Below are positions 14,471 to 21,482 of a DNA stretch of 21,482 nt, in pieces. The stretch spans positions 1 to 21,482 of the forward strand of contig DHLW01000051.1 of the NCBI GenBank assembly GCA_002405485.1. Direction: 5' to 3'. The stretch is from Phycisphaerales bacterium UBA4658. GTDB lineage: Bacteria > Planctomycetota > Phycisphaerae > Phycisphaerales > UBA1924. The translations under genes were made by a program, and so were the position numbers. Within the stretch, counting starts at the first letter, position 1, and the number at the start of each line of letters is the position of its first letter. The notes beneath the pieces are model-generated. The model saw only the letters and a list, made by a program, of their open reading frames with translations. It did no database searches and was not told where the DNA came from.

Positions 14471-17400
14471 ATGACCAAGACCTCTCGATGCACGTTCGGC
14501 GTTCTGCTCTGCCTCTCTGGTCCGCTGGCCGCCTGTGCACCCGCCGTTCCGGGACGCATGACTGTCTCTGATGCGCCGGCACCCGCATCGGTCGCACCGG
14601 GCGCCGATCCGTCCAATGCGGTCGGACTTCCGGAGATGCCGTCAATCAGCCCGGATGGACGCTTCATCGCCTTCGCATGGGCCGGCGACCTGTGGGCGGC
14701 ATCGATTGAGGGGGGGATCGCCACGCGCCTCACCGCACATCCCGCAGACGAACGCCGATCCGCCTTCAGCCCCGACGGCACCCAGCTTGCCTTCGAGTCC
14801 AATCGCGACGGCACGCGCAACCTGTACCTCATGCCCCTCACACGCACGCCAAGCGGGCTGGTCGGCGGAACCCCAAGACGCATGACCGCCTCGGACAGGC
14901 CGCAGGCGCTCTGCGGATTCACCGCCGATGGTCAATCCCTGTTGTTTGCCAGCACCATCGACCCGACCATGTTTCGATCCCCGAGGATCTACCGGGTCCC
15001 CTTGGCAGGCCCCACCGACGCCGTTGATGCCGGCGGGGTCACCGGCGGTCCGGTGGAGCTCTTTTCTCCGGTCTTCGGGACGCTCGCACGGATGTCTCCC
15101 GATGGGTCGGCGATGGTCTTCTACCGCGGGTATGCCCCGCTGGACCGCCCCAAGTATCGCGGAAGTGGCGCCGGGCAACTCTGGCGCGTCGGTTTGAGCG
15201 ACAACAGCGTCACTCGGCTGACCTCTGGTGAGGCCAACAACTTCGAGCCCTGGCCTTTGGCCGATGGGTCCACGGTCTTCGTGTCCTCTCGCGACGGGCA
15301 GAACAACATCTGGCGCATCGGGCCGCGCGGCGACGCCGGGCAGGCTGCGGTGCAGCTCACGAGCTTTGCCCCCACCCCTGAACAGGTGACGATCGGGCAC
15401 GGCGTGCGTGACCTGGCGGTGAGCGCCGACGGCAAGACCGCGGTCTTCGTGGTCTGGGATCAGTTGTACCGGCTGGATCTGAACGCACCCTCCGGTCCGG
15501 CAGCCCAGCCGCAGCCCATCGCCGTGGTTGCTCCGGCGGACGACCGCGTCCCGTCCGTGCAGCGGGCGAGCGTCGATCGCGAGGTGAGCGAGGCGGTGCT
15601 GTCGCCCGATGGCAAGACCGTTGCGGTCGTCGCCCGAGGCGAGGTGTTCGTTCGCAGCACCACCGAAGGACACCCAACCCGTCGTGTGACGAGCACCGTT
15701 GGTCGCGAGCGCGATCTCGCTTGGTCGCCAGACGGTCGTGTGCTGTACTTTGCATCTGATGACGAGGAGCTTGCCGCTCATCACGGCGGCGGCAAGGGCA
15801 AGGACAACCTCGGCAAGTACGCGATCTACGCGGCCAGCGTGAGCATGGCCCGCGAAGACCTCGCCCCCGAGAAGAAGGACAAGCCCGCGGACGATGCCAA
15901 GAAGGACGACAAGTCCGACGCCAAGGAGCCCGCCAAGGACGCCCCGAAGGATGATGGCAAGCCCGAGGCCAAGCCGGAAACCAAGGGCGACGCCGGCGAG
16001 GCCGATAAGGCCAAGGCGACCCCCACCTCAAGGCCCGGGGCGGGGAGCGAGTCCAAGCTCAAGCAGCCGGACTTCGGCAAACGCTGGAGCGAGTCGCTCC
16101 GGTTCGAGATCGAGCCGGTCGCGAGCGATGCGATCGACCTGCGGTCGCCGAGTCCCTCCCCGGATGGTCGGACGCTCATGGTCACGCGTGGCCTGGGCGA
16201 TCTGGTGCTCATCAACCTGGAAACCGGCGCCCGCCGGGATCTGCTCAAGAGCTGGGACGAGGCCGACGCGCAGTGGGCCTCCGACGCCCGGCACATCGTG
16301 TACTCGGTGAGCGACCTGGACTTCAACGCGGATATCTGGCTCCTGGACACCGGGGGTGCCGACGGCTTTGATCCGGCGTTTGCCCCCAAGCCGGCCGTGA
16401 ACCTGACCCGCCACCCGGACCTGGACGCCGCACCACGGCTGAGCCCGGACGGAAAGGTGCTGACGTTCCTCTCCCAGCGCGGCGAGCAGGACGATCAGAT
16501 GGACGTGTACCAGGTGTTCCTGGACCGCGAGCTCGAGGGGCTGACGGCGTACGAGCGTGATGAGTACTTCAAGAAGGCCGCCGAAGCGCATGCCAAGCGC
16601 AAGCCCGCAAGCACGCCGGAGTTCGTTCTCAAGAAACTCGCCGCGGAGAAGCACCCCTCGATGAAGGGTGACAAGTCGGCGGAGGGTGAGAAGAAGGACG
16701 AGGCGGCCAAGCCGGAAGAGGCGAAGAAAGCCCGCAAGCCCGAACCGCTGAAGTTTGACACGGACGATGCATTCCTGCGCATCCGCCGGATCACCTCGGC
16801 CCCCGGCTCCAAGAGCTCGCTTCTGGCCTCCAGCGATCGCATCGTGTACAGCATGCTCGTCGATGGCGAACCCTCGCTTGTGAGCGTGGACCAGAAGAAC
16901 GCCGATCGCAAGGTCATCCAGGCCGGTGCGGTCTCGGGTGTCACGATGTCCCTGAGTGGCGAGCGGGTGGCGTTCGTGCGTCAGGGCGTGGCCTCGGCCG
17001 CGCCAACCAAGGGCGGCAAGGTCGACGCGCTGGGGATCGACGCACCGATCACGATCGACGTCGCCGGGCAGCAACGGCAGAAGTTCCTGGAAGCCGCCCG
17101 GACCTTCGGAGATCGCTTCTATCACCCGACGCTCAAGGGTCTTGATTGGCCGGCTCTCACCCGGCGATATGTGGAACTGGCGTCCAAGACGCGGACGAGC
17201 GAGTCGTTCAATCGCATCTGCGACGCGCTGTTTGGCGAGGTGGACGGATCCCACACCGGCGCCGCCGGCGGATCGTCCACCGCGGGAACGCCCACGAGCA
17301 CGGGCTATCTCGGCGTGCGGACCAAGGCGGTGAACGGCGGGTACGAGGTGCTCAGCGTGACGCCCGCTTCGCCCGCGGCACAAAAGAACTCGGCTCTCAA

Positions 17401-18298
17401 CCCTGGCGACGTGATCGTGAGCGTCGAGGGTCGCCGACTCGCGGTTGACGACCAGACGCCCCCGGTCCTGGATCTGGACGCCGCGCTCATGGGGCGTGCC
17501 GGACGCGAAACGCTGATCGAGGTTCGCCGGGCCCGGCAACCGGAGGCTCCGGCCGACACTCCGGCCGGCCAGCCGAACGCTCGCGCAGGCAGCACGTTCA
17601 TTGTCATCGTGCCTACGACCAGCGCGAACTGGACGACTTTGCGGTACCGCGAGGACTCCCAGAAGCGCCGCGAGCTGGTGGACAAGCTCTCAGGCGGACG
17701 GCTGGGGTATCTGCACATTCGCGGGATGGGCGAGCCGGAGGTGCGCGACTACGAGCGCGACCTGTTTGCCGCCGCCGCCGGCAAGGACGGTCTGCTCATC
17801 GACGTTCGTGACAACGGCGGCGGGTGGACCGCGGACATCCTGCTGGCTTCGCTCACGGCTCCGCGGCACGCGTACACGGCTCCGCGCGGGGTCGATCCGG
17901 CCAACGTGCCTCAGGACGCCTATCCCCGCGATCGCCGGCTCATCTACGCCTGGACGCGGCCTGTCAACGTGCTCATCAACCAGAACTCGTTCTCCAACGC
18001 GGAGATCTTCGCGCACGCCATCAAGACGACCGGGCGAGGTCGGCTCATCGGGACGCGGACCTTCGGCGGGGTGATCTCCACCGGGGCGTTCTCGCTCATC
18101 GACGGCACCACCATCCGCATGCCCTTCCGCGGGTGGTACCTTCCCGACGGTGCCGACATGGAGAACAACGGCGCTCGACCCGACGTGGACGTGCTGCAGA
18201 CTCCTATGGACGAGCTCACCGGGCGCGACCAGCAGCTCGAGGCCGCCGTCAAGGACCTGCTGGAACGCCTGCCCAAGAAGAGCGCGCGTCGGGAGTAG
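14471..18298 (+). CDS. Tricorn-family S41 protease, lipoprotein, with beta-propellers and PDZ domain
   Basis: The 1275-residue product begins with a lipoprotein signal (lipobox LAAC, Cys22), so it should be membrane-anchored outside the cytoplasm. Residues about 50-460 and 550-670 carry PD40/TolB-like propeller repeats (SPDGRFIAFAW, FSPDGTQLAFES, LSPDGKTVAVV, WSPDGRVLYFAS and others). A PDZ domain follows (about 944-990, STGYLGVR to GDVIVSVEGRRL). The S41 domain (about 1070-1270) has His1082 (GYLHIRGMG), GLLIDVRDNGGG (1107-1118), Ser1175 (NSFSNAEIF), RTFGG (1196-1200) and Glu1231 (MENNGARPDV). These match the His, Ser and Glu of archaeal Tricorn, and the CtpA-type catalytic Lys is absent (Gly instead), which identifies the Tricorn branch. 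Two charged insertions lie at 465-530 and 700-765. The ATG at 14471 has GGA seven bases upstream. The protein probably trims peptides, perhaps those made by its divergent neighbour. Confidence 0.93.
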   Translation: MTKTSRCTFGVLLCLSGPLAACAPAVPGRMTVSDAPAPASVAPGADPSNAVGLPEMPSISPDGRFIAFAWAGDLWAASIEGGIATRLTAHPADERRSAFSPDGTQLAFESNRDGTRNLYLMPLTRTPSGLVGGTPRRMTASDRPQALCGFTADGQSLLFASTIDPTMFRSPRIYRVPLAGPTDAVDAGGVTGGPVELFSPVFGTLARMSPDGSAMVFYRGYAPLDRPKYRGSGAGQLWRVGLSDNSVTRLTSGEANNFEPWPLADGSTVFVSSRDGQNNIWRIGPRGDAGQAAVQLTSFAPTPEQVTIGHGVRDLAVSADGKTAVFVVWDQLYRLDLNAPSGPAAQPQPIAVVAPADDRVPSVQRASVDREVSEAVLSPDGKTVAVVARGEVFVRSTTEGHPTRRVTSTVGRERDLAWSPDGRVLYFASDDEELAAHHGGGKGKDNLGKYAIYAASVSMAREDLAPEKKDKPADDAKKDDKSDAKEPAKDAPKDDGKPEAKPETKGDAGEADKAKATPTSRPGAGSESKLKQPDFGKRWSESLRFEIEPVASDAIDLRSPSPSPDGRTLMVTRGLGDLVLINLETGARRDLLKSWDEADAQWASDARHIVYSVSDLDFNADIWLLDTGGADGFDPAFAPKPAVNLTRHPDLDAAPRLSPDGKVLTFLSQRGEQDDQMDVYQVFLDRELEGLTAYERDEYFKKAAEAHAKRKPASTPEFVLKKLAAEKHPSMKGDKSAEGEKKDEAAKPEEAKKARKPEPLKFDTDDAFLRIRRITSAPGSKSSLLASSDRIVYSMLVDGEPSLVSVDQKNADRKVIQAGAVSGVTMSLSGERVAFVRQGVASAAPTKGGKVDALGIDAPITIDVAGQQRQKFLEAARTFGDRFYHPTLKGLDWPALTRRYVELASKTRTSESFNRICDALFGEVDGSHTGAAGGSSTAGTPTSTGYLGVRTKAVNGGYEVLSVTPASPAAQKNSALNPGDVIVSVEGRRLAVDDQTPPVLDLDAALMGRAGRETLIEVRRARQPEAPADTPAGQPNARAGSTFIVIVPTTSANWTTLRYREDSQKRRELVDKLSGGRLGYLHIRGMGEPEVRDYERDLFAAAAGKDGLLIDVRDNGGGWTADILLASLTAPRHAYTAPRGVDPANVPQDAYPRDRRLIYAWTRPVNVLINQNSFSNAEIFAHAIKTTGRGRLIGTRTFGGVISTGAFSLIDGTTIRMPFRGWYLPDGADMENNGARPDVDVLQTPMDELTGRDQQLEAAVKDLLERLPKKSARRE
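15863..16060 (+). repeat. Low-complexity Lys/Asp/Ala/Glu-rich insertion in the Tricorn-type protease (first of two)
   Basis: Residues about 465-530 are mostly Lys, Asp, Ala, Glu and Pro with recurring KKD, AKD and PEAKPE patterns, splitting a propeller region. A second insertion of the same kind lies at residues about 700-765 (16568-16765). Both are expected to be disordered or helical, solvent-exposed loops. Confidence 0.75.
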
Positions 18299-18359
18299 CC
18301 CGCGGCGCATGCGCCGACCATGAGTTGCCGCTCTCAGCCCGCGCATCGGCCCAAAAACC

Positions 18360-18393
18360 GAACCGACCCTCCGCACGCACGGAGGGTCGGTTC
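18360..18393. terminator. Hairpin terminator downstream of the Tricorn-type gene; T-run only on the minus strand
   Basis: A perfect 14-bp stem (18360-18373 with 18380-18393) closes a six-base loop, CACGCA. It begins 62 bases after the stop at 18298. On the plus strand the stem is followed by ACGGTGTG, with no T-run. On the minus strand it is followed by GGTTTTTGGG, the usual form of an intrinsic terminator. It may end transcripts from both sides. Confidence 0.75.
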
Positions 18394-18760
18394 ACGGTGT
18401 GTGAAGCAAGGACGGTGATCGGGGCCGGCGCCTCGGGCCCGTCGCGCATCGTCGCGGTCGGGCGGGGTCCAATGCACCCGGAAAGGTCTCGGATCGTCGG
18501 ATCGAACGTCTCAGCACAGAGCCAGGAACGACAGCATCGAGAGCAGGGCGAGTTTGCGGCGGTGGTCAGAGAGGATGGACAGGGCGGTGAGCACGGGCCG
18601 ATCTCCTTGGCTGATCTTGAAATGTCCGGGAGACATCCCTTTCAACCCGCGTGCCAGAGCACGGCCTCGCGTGCGACCCGTCCATGGGTCCGGAAAACAC
18701 GCCGCTGCCGCAAACGCACCCCGGTTGTCGGCGCCGGGCCTGAGCGGCAGGGGACTGCTC
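18394..18760. other. Spacer after the Tricorn-type gene
   Basis: Apart from the possible small minus-strand gene at 18511-18636, I see no supported coding region, RNA gene or repeat here. The plus-strand frame crossing it gives Arg/Pro-rich sequence without recognisable motifs. Confidence 0.5.
18511..18594 (-). CDS. Possible small hydrophobic protein, 27 residues (41 if started at 18636)
   Basis: A short minus-strand frame starts with GTG 18594, preceded by AAGGAG ending eight bases upstream, one of the best ribosome binding sites in the window, and stops at TGA 18513-18511. It encodes about 27 residues, a Leu/Ser-rich, largely hydrophobic peptide with a central HRRK and final Cys. Codon third positions are G or C in nearly all codons, like real genes here. 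The in-frame ATG at 18636, with AAAGGG immediately before it, would lengthen it to 41 residues. A T-run hairpin terminator for this strand lies about 120 bases further. I recognise no family and the peptide is too short to rule out chance. Confidence 0.3.
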   Translation of the reverse strand: MLTALSILSDHRRKLALLSMLSFLALC

Positions 18761-18766
18761 TACCCT
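18761..18766 (+). promoter_or_regulatory. TACCCT element upstream of the AMMECR1-like gene
   Basis: TACCCT lies eight bases before an ATG at 18775 and 92 bases before the preferred start at 18859. Used as a -10 box it would start transcription near 18773-18775, giving either a leaderless message from 18775 or an 85-base leader for 18859. No good -35 is seen at normal spacing. Confidence 0.3.
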
Positions 18767-18858
18767 AGCACGGTATGGTCATGTTGCAAATCCGCAACCT
18801 CTGTGTGGTGTGCATGAACGCCGGTGGAGCCCCGGCGACGTGGATCTCCCGGCGGAAT

Positions 18859-20961
18859 ATGGGACGTCGGCTGAGCACGGGGTTCACCCTGCTCATCGCG
18901 GTGCTCGTCGCGGGTTCGCTGGGGCCGTCTGCCGAGGCCCAGCCATCGCCCGAAAGAGCGACGTCTGCGTCGACCTCGCGTGCACCTTCGCCCGCCGACG
19001 CGCTCCGTGCCCACGCCTTGGTGCACGGGTGGATTCGCACCTGGGTCGATCCCCCCTCGGCGGAGTCGACTGAGGCACTCTCTGCGATGGTGTCGGGAGT
19101 GTGCGTCACGCTCCGGCTGCCCGATGGCGGCGTCGCGCGGGGCACGGCGTGGCATACGCCCGGCGCGCCGGAAGCCGACGCCGATCCAGCGCGGCGCACG
19201 CTCGCGCTGCTGCAGCGAGCGGCCAGGGACGCGATGATGGACGCGGAGCCGAAGCTCAACGCGCCCAACGACGCGCGGCGTGAAGAGTCCCTCCGCGTGC
19301 TGGGCGGGCAGATCGCCGTGAGCGTTGAGCTTGCCGGCCCGCTTGGAGTCATCGAGCCGGAAACCTGGGAGGACGTCGAGATCGCGCTGCGGCCGGGGCT
19401 GGATGGCGTGGGCGTGCGGCGTCTGGCGGCAAGCGGGTTCGGCGGATCGCTGCACGCGGTGTTTCCGTCACAGATGATGCTGGCCAATCAGTTGCCGCAT
19501 CGGGCCCTGGGACGTGCGGTGGCCGAAGCGCTCGGAGAGGGCGGGGCGGCCGCCGCACTGGAGAAGCCGATCCAGATCCGAAGCTCGCACGGTCTTCGAA
19601 TGCTCGCGTTCCGAGTCGCGCACGCTGGGCAGAGTTCCCCGGAGCAGCCGGCGATCGTGCTCTATCGGGGCCAGCGGCTCGTTCCGGCCGGCTCGGTCCT
19701 GACGCGGGGCGAGCTGCGGGCGATGGCCGATCGAATGGCCCAGCACCTGGTTCGCCGTGCGGTGCGTTCGACCGTCCGCGATGCGCGAGGTGACGAGCTT
19801 GTCGTGCGAACGGTCCGCCAGACCGTCATCGGCGCCGGCGCCGAGAGCCAGGAATCCAGCCCAACCACCGACGCCATCGTGATGCTCGCGCTGTGCAGGG
19901 CCAACCAGTCGAGGCCTGACGCGGAGATCGCCGCGGCGGCGCGAGAACTGCACCGCGGCGTCCGGGCCGGAATCGCCCGACGTGAAAACGATCACGCCGT
20001 GGCCCTGGCGCTCTCTCGCTCGATCGAGCACTTTGGGCTCTCACTCGGCGATGAACCATCGGCAACTGAACGCGACGAGCCGCTGTCAAACGCTCTTCGA
20101 GCCGCAGCAGGGGGGACGACCAACCCGGTGCTCTCTGACCAGCGGGCCGTTGGCTTTGTGGCGGTCTTTGCCCGCTTGCAGACCCCGGGTCTGGAGGGCG
20201 AGCGGCTTGCCCGGGCGATCGAGGACCATCGCCTGAGTCTGGAGAAGATCATCCTGCCCGCGCTCGCCGCGAACAGACCGGAGACCGTCGCCTCGGCGAT
20301 GCCGTCCCTGGGCTGGGGCGTCCTGTCGCTGGCGGATGCCAGACGGGCGGACCGGGTCGCACGGCGGACGATGCCCGCCGCGACACGCACGACGGAGGAA
20401 CCGCGTGAGGGCGAGGATGTTGCCGGAGCGGTGATGCTCCGGCGGATGCGAGAACTCTGCTGGGAGCACCAGATCACGATCACGACTGCCGGCGAAGATG
20501 CTCTGGACATGATCGGCGGGATCGTGCTCACGAGGCCGGCGACGGCCGGGACATCGGGCACGCCGTATCCGACCTGGCAGTGCGTTCGACCGCTGGGGTT
20601 TGTCGCGAGCATGCTCGCGGACGTGCGGCTCACGGACCCGGCGGAGCGGAACGCGGAGATCGTCAAGCTCCTGAGCGCGATGCGGTTCATCAGGCAGCTT
20701 GAAGTCGATGACGCCAGCGCATGGATGTACCCCGTGCCGGCATTGGCGATGGGCGGGATCAGATCAGCACCATGGGATCAGCAGATCTCCGCAGAGGCCA
20801 CGGCGCTGGCGCTGCTGAGCGTGCTGGAGGCGATCGACGCGCTGGACGGGATCGCCGCGGAGCGCTCGGGAAGGCCCGCAACGGGCACGCCCGAGGCGCC
20901 CTTGAGGTGGTTCGAGCATGGTGTTCTGAGGGCGGTTCGTGAAGCGTCCGCCAAGCCGTGA
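18859..20961 (+). CDS. Exported protein of unknown function with a divergent AMMECR1-like region
   Basis: From ATG 18859 the 700-residue protein starts with a clear signal peptide: MGRR, a hydrophobic core, and an AEA|QP cleavage site near residue 27. In-frame ATGs at 18775 and 18814 would put 28 or 15 extra residues before it. Residues about 78-245 follow the order of AMMECR1 domains: GVCVTLRLPDGGVARGTAW (80-98), an AlaArg-rich helix (115-129), QIAVSVELAGPLGVIE (151-166), ALRPGLDGVGVRR (176-188), FPSQMMLANQLP (202-213). However, the hallmark RGCIG is replaced by RGTAW. Residues about 335-700 are mostly helical with Trp/Tyr-containing segments (LGWGVLSLADARRADR, YPTWQCVRPLG, AWMYPVPALAMGG) that could form an alpha/alpha toroid. 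No named family is assigned, and no AmmS/AmmB neighbours are present. It faces the periplasm or exterior. Confidence 0.78.
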   Translation: MGRRLSTGFTLLIAVLVAGSLGPSAEAQPSPERATSASTSRAPSPADALRAHALVHGWIRTWVDPPSAESTEALSAMVSGVCVTLRLPDGGVARGTAWHTPGAPEADADPARRTLALLQRAARDAMMDAEPKLNAPNDARREESLRVLGGQIAVSVELAGPLGVIEPETWEDVEIALRPGLDGVGVRRLAASGFGGSLHAVFPSQMMLANQLPHRALGRAVAEALGEGGAAAALEKPIQIRSSHGLRMLAFRVAHAGQSSPEQPAIVLYRGQRLVPAGSVLTRGELRAMADRMAQHLVRRAVRSTVRDARGDELVVRTVRQTVIGAGAESQESSPTTDAIVMLALCRANQSRPDAEIAAAARELHRGVRAGIARRENDHAVALALSRSIEHFGLSLGDEPSATERDEPLSNALRAAAGGTTNPVLSDQRAVGFVAVFARLQTPGLEGERLARAIEDHRLSLEKIILPALAANRPETVASAMPSLGWGVLSLADARRADRVARRTMPAATRTTEEPREGEDVAGAVMLRRMRELCWEHQITITTAGEDALDMIGGIVLTRPATAGTSGTPYPTWQCVRPLGFVASMLADVRLTDPAERNAEIVKLLSAMRFIRQLEVDDASAWMYPVPALAMGGIRSAPWDQQISAEATALALLSVLEAIDALDGIAAERSGRPATGTPEAPLRWFEHGVLRAVREASAKP

Positions 20962-21005
20962 TCGCTCCGCGGCATCGGTTGCACACGATCGTGGAATTCT
21001 GCTTG

Positions 21006-21033
21006 GAAAACCGGGGTGGAAACCCACGTTTTC
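21006..21033. repeat. Imperfect inverted repeat upstream of the last gene
   Basis: GAAAAC (21006-21011) pairs with GTTTTC (21028-21033), and inside it GGGT (21014-21017) pairs with ACCC (21022-21025) around GGAA. It lies 44 bases after the stop at 20961 and just before the candidate -35 at 21037. It could be a weak terminator of the upstream gene or an operator for the downstream promoter. Confidence 0.35.
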
Positions 21034-21036
21034 GGC

Positions 21037-21065
21037 GTGAAATTCGGGCCTGGATCGGCTATGAT
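21037..21065 (+). promoter_or_regulatory. Candidate sigma-70-type promoter of the last gene
   Basis: GTGAAA (21037-21042, four of six) and TATGAT (21060-21065, five of six) are separated by exactly 17 bases. Transcription would start near 21072, giving a leader of about 83 bases before the ATG at 21155. This is the best consensus promoter in the window. Confidence 0.5.
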
Positions 21066-21154
21066 TTTCGTCTTCGGCAGGGGCTCGGCAAGGCCCCGGA
21101 CGATGGCCCATTCCCGCCGAAGTGAGTCGGCACAGACGACGGAGAAGAGCACGG

Positions 21155-21482
21155 ATGCCTGACACCCCCTCGACCCCGCCGACCCCTCAGCCTGCCTCCG
21201 GATCGCCGATGGCCATGGGTGGGAACGGCCGGAGCAACGGGGCGACGGAGCACGGATTGGAGAGCCCCTCGGAGGCGTCTTCGTCTGCGGCTCCCGGGAA
21301 GCCCGGCAAGCCCAAGGTACGCATCACGCTTCAGCCGGCCTCTGGGCCTGTGGCGGCGCCGTCTGATGCAGCGAGCATCGACTCTTCCGGCTCGCCTGTG
21401 CCGCCTGCTGTCGGTGAGAGCGCTGGCGGTGCGGGTGTCCAGCCTGCTGGGGTGGGCGTAGGCGCCGGTGGTGGGGGGGGTG
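21155..21482 (+). CDS. Pro/Ser/Gly/Ala-rich protein of unknown function, 3' end cut by window edge
   Basis: The frame opens at ATG 21155, preceded by GGAGAAGAG with GGAG ten bases upstream, and stays open for 109 codons to the right edge. The visible N-terminus is low-complexity: TPSTPPTPQP (4-13), many Ser/Gly/Ala, one basic patch (GKPGKPKVRITLQP, about 48-61) and a closing Gly/Val-rich run. It has no signal peptide and no recognised domain. Such disordered N-termini precede folded domains in many cytoplasmic planctomycete proteins, so function must be read from the missing part. The start is well supported by the ribosome binding site and candidate promoter. Confidence 0.7.
   Translation, partial: MPDTPSTPPTPQPASGSPMAMGGNGRSNGATEHGLESPSEASSSAAPGKPGKPKVRITLQPASGPVAAPSDAASIDSSGSPVPPAVGESAGGAGVQPAGVGVGAGGGGG

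Noticed and set aside
16028..17539. Minus-strand open frame of 503 codons opposite the Tricorn-type gene
   Set aside because: Antisense to well-supported propeller and PDZ coding sequence, with no motifs of its own.
1..21482. CRISPR array, tRNA, rRNA, transposase, integrase or phage genes
   Set aside because: I looked for regular repeats, cloverleaf-like segments and mobile-element protein motifs on both strands and saw none.

Overview
The window is GC-rich bacterial chromosome (about two-thirds G+C by eye, with strong G/C bias at third codon positions). It most likely comes from a planctomycete, perhaps class Phycisphaerae. The best marker is the LEPR-XLL type N-terminus (LEPRQLLDG, residues 31-39) of a very large secreted serine protease, a signature typical of planctomycete extracellular proteins. 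Lysine/alanine-rich small proteins, a lipoprotein Tricorn-type protease with PDZ domain, and weak or absent Shine-Dalgarno sequences on several genes fit this. I see no rRNA, tRNA, CRISPR array, insertion sequence, integrase or phage gene; this reads as ordinary chromosomal territory of a poorly studied lineage.

Layout. (1) 1-903, minus: the 5' 301 codons of a UDP-glucuronate decarboxylase that runs off the left edge. (2) 1132-2869, plus: an RluA-type pseudouridine synthase followed by a glycosylasparaginase. (3) 2880-5322, minus: an NfsB-like nitroreductase followed by an unusual protein with an N-terminal Rossmann-like region and a C-terminal methyltransferase. (4) 5531-6730, plus: the peptidoglycan-editing factor PgeF and a 74-residue lysine-rich basic protein. 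(5) 6763-7731, minus: a cation diffusion facilitator. (6) 7959-8426, plus: a lipoprotein with 11-residue repeats, ending at a 13-bp-stem hairpin shared with the convergent protease gene. (7) 8560-13962, minus: an 1800-residue S8 (subtilisin-like) multidomain secreted protease. (8) 14471-18298, plus: a 1275-residue Tricorn-family S41 protease lipoprotein, divergent from (7). (9) 18859-20961, plus: a 700-residue exported protein with a region that looks like a divergent AMMECR1 domain. (10) From 21155, plus: the start of a Pro/Gly/Ser-rich protein cut by the right edge.

The genes do not form one pathway. There are cell-envelope and export themes (UDP-xylose supply, PgeF, two exported proteases, a lipoprotein, a metal exporter) mixed with housekeeping functions. 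The S8 and Tricorn-type proteases are divergent across a 508-bp spacer and could together handle extracytoplasmic protein breakdown, but that is inference. Items most worth a second look are the Rossmann-methyltransferase fusion, the AMMECR1-like exported protein, the uncharacterised C-terminal half of the S8 protease with four tandem beta-rich repeats, the hendecad lipoprotein, a recurring TACCCT-like -10 element, and a possible 27-41 codon gene opposite the spacer after the Tricorn gene.
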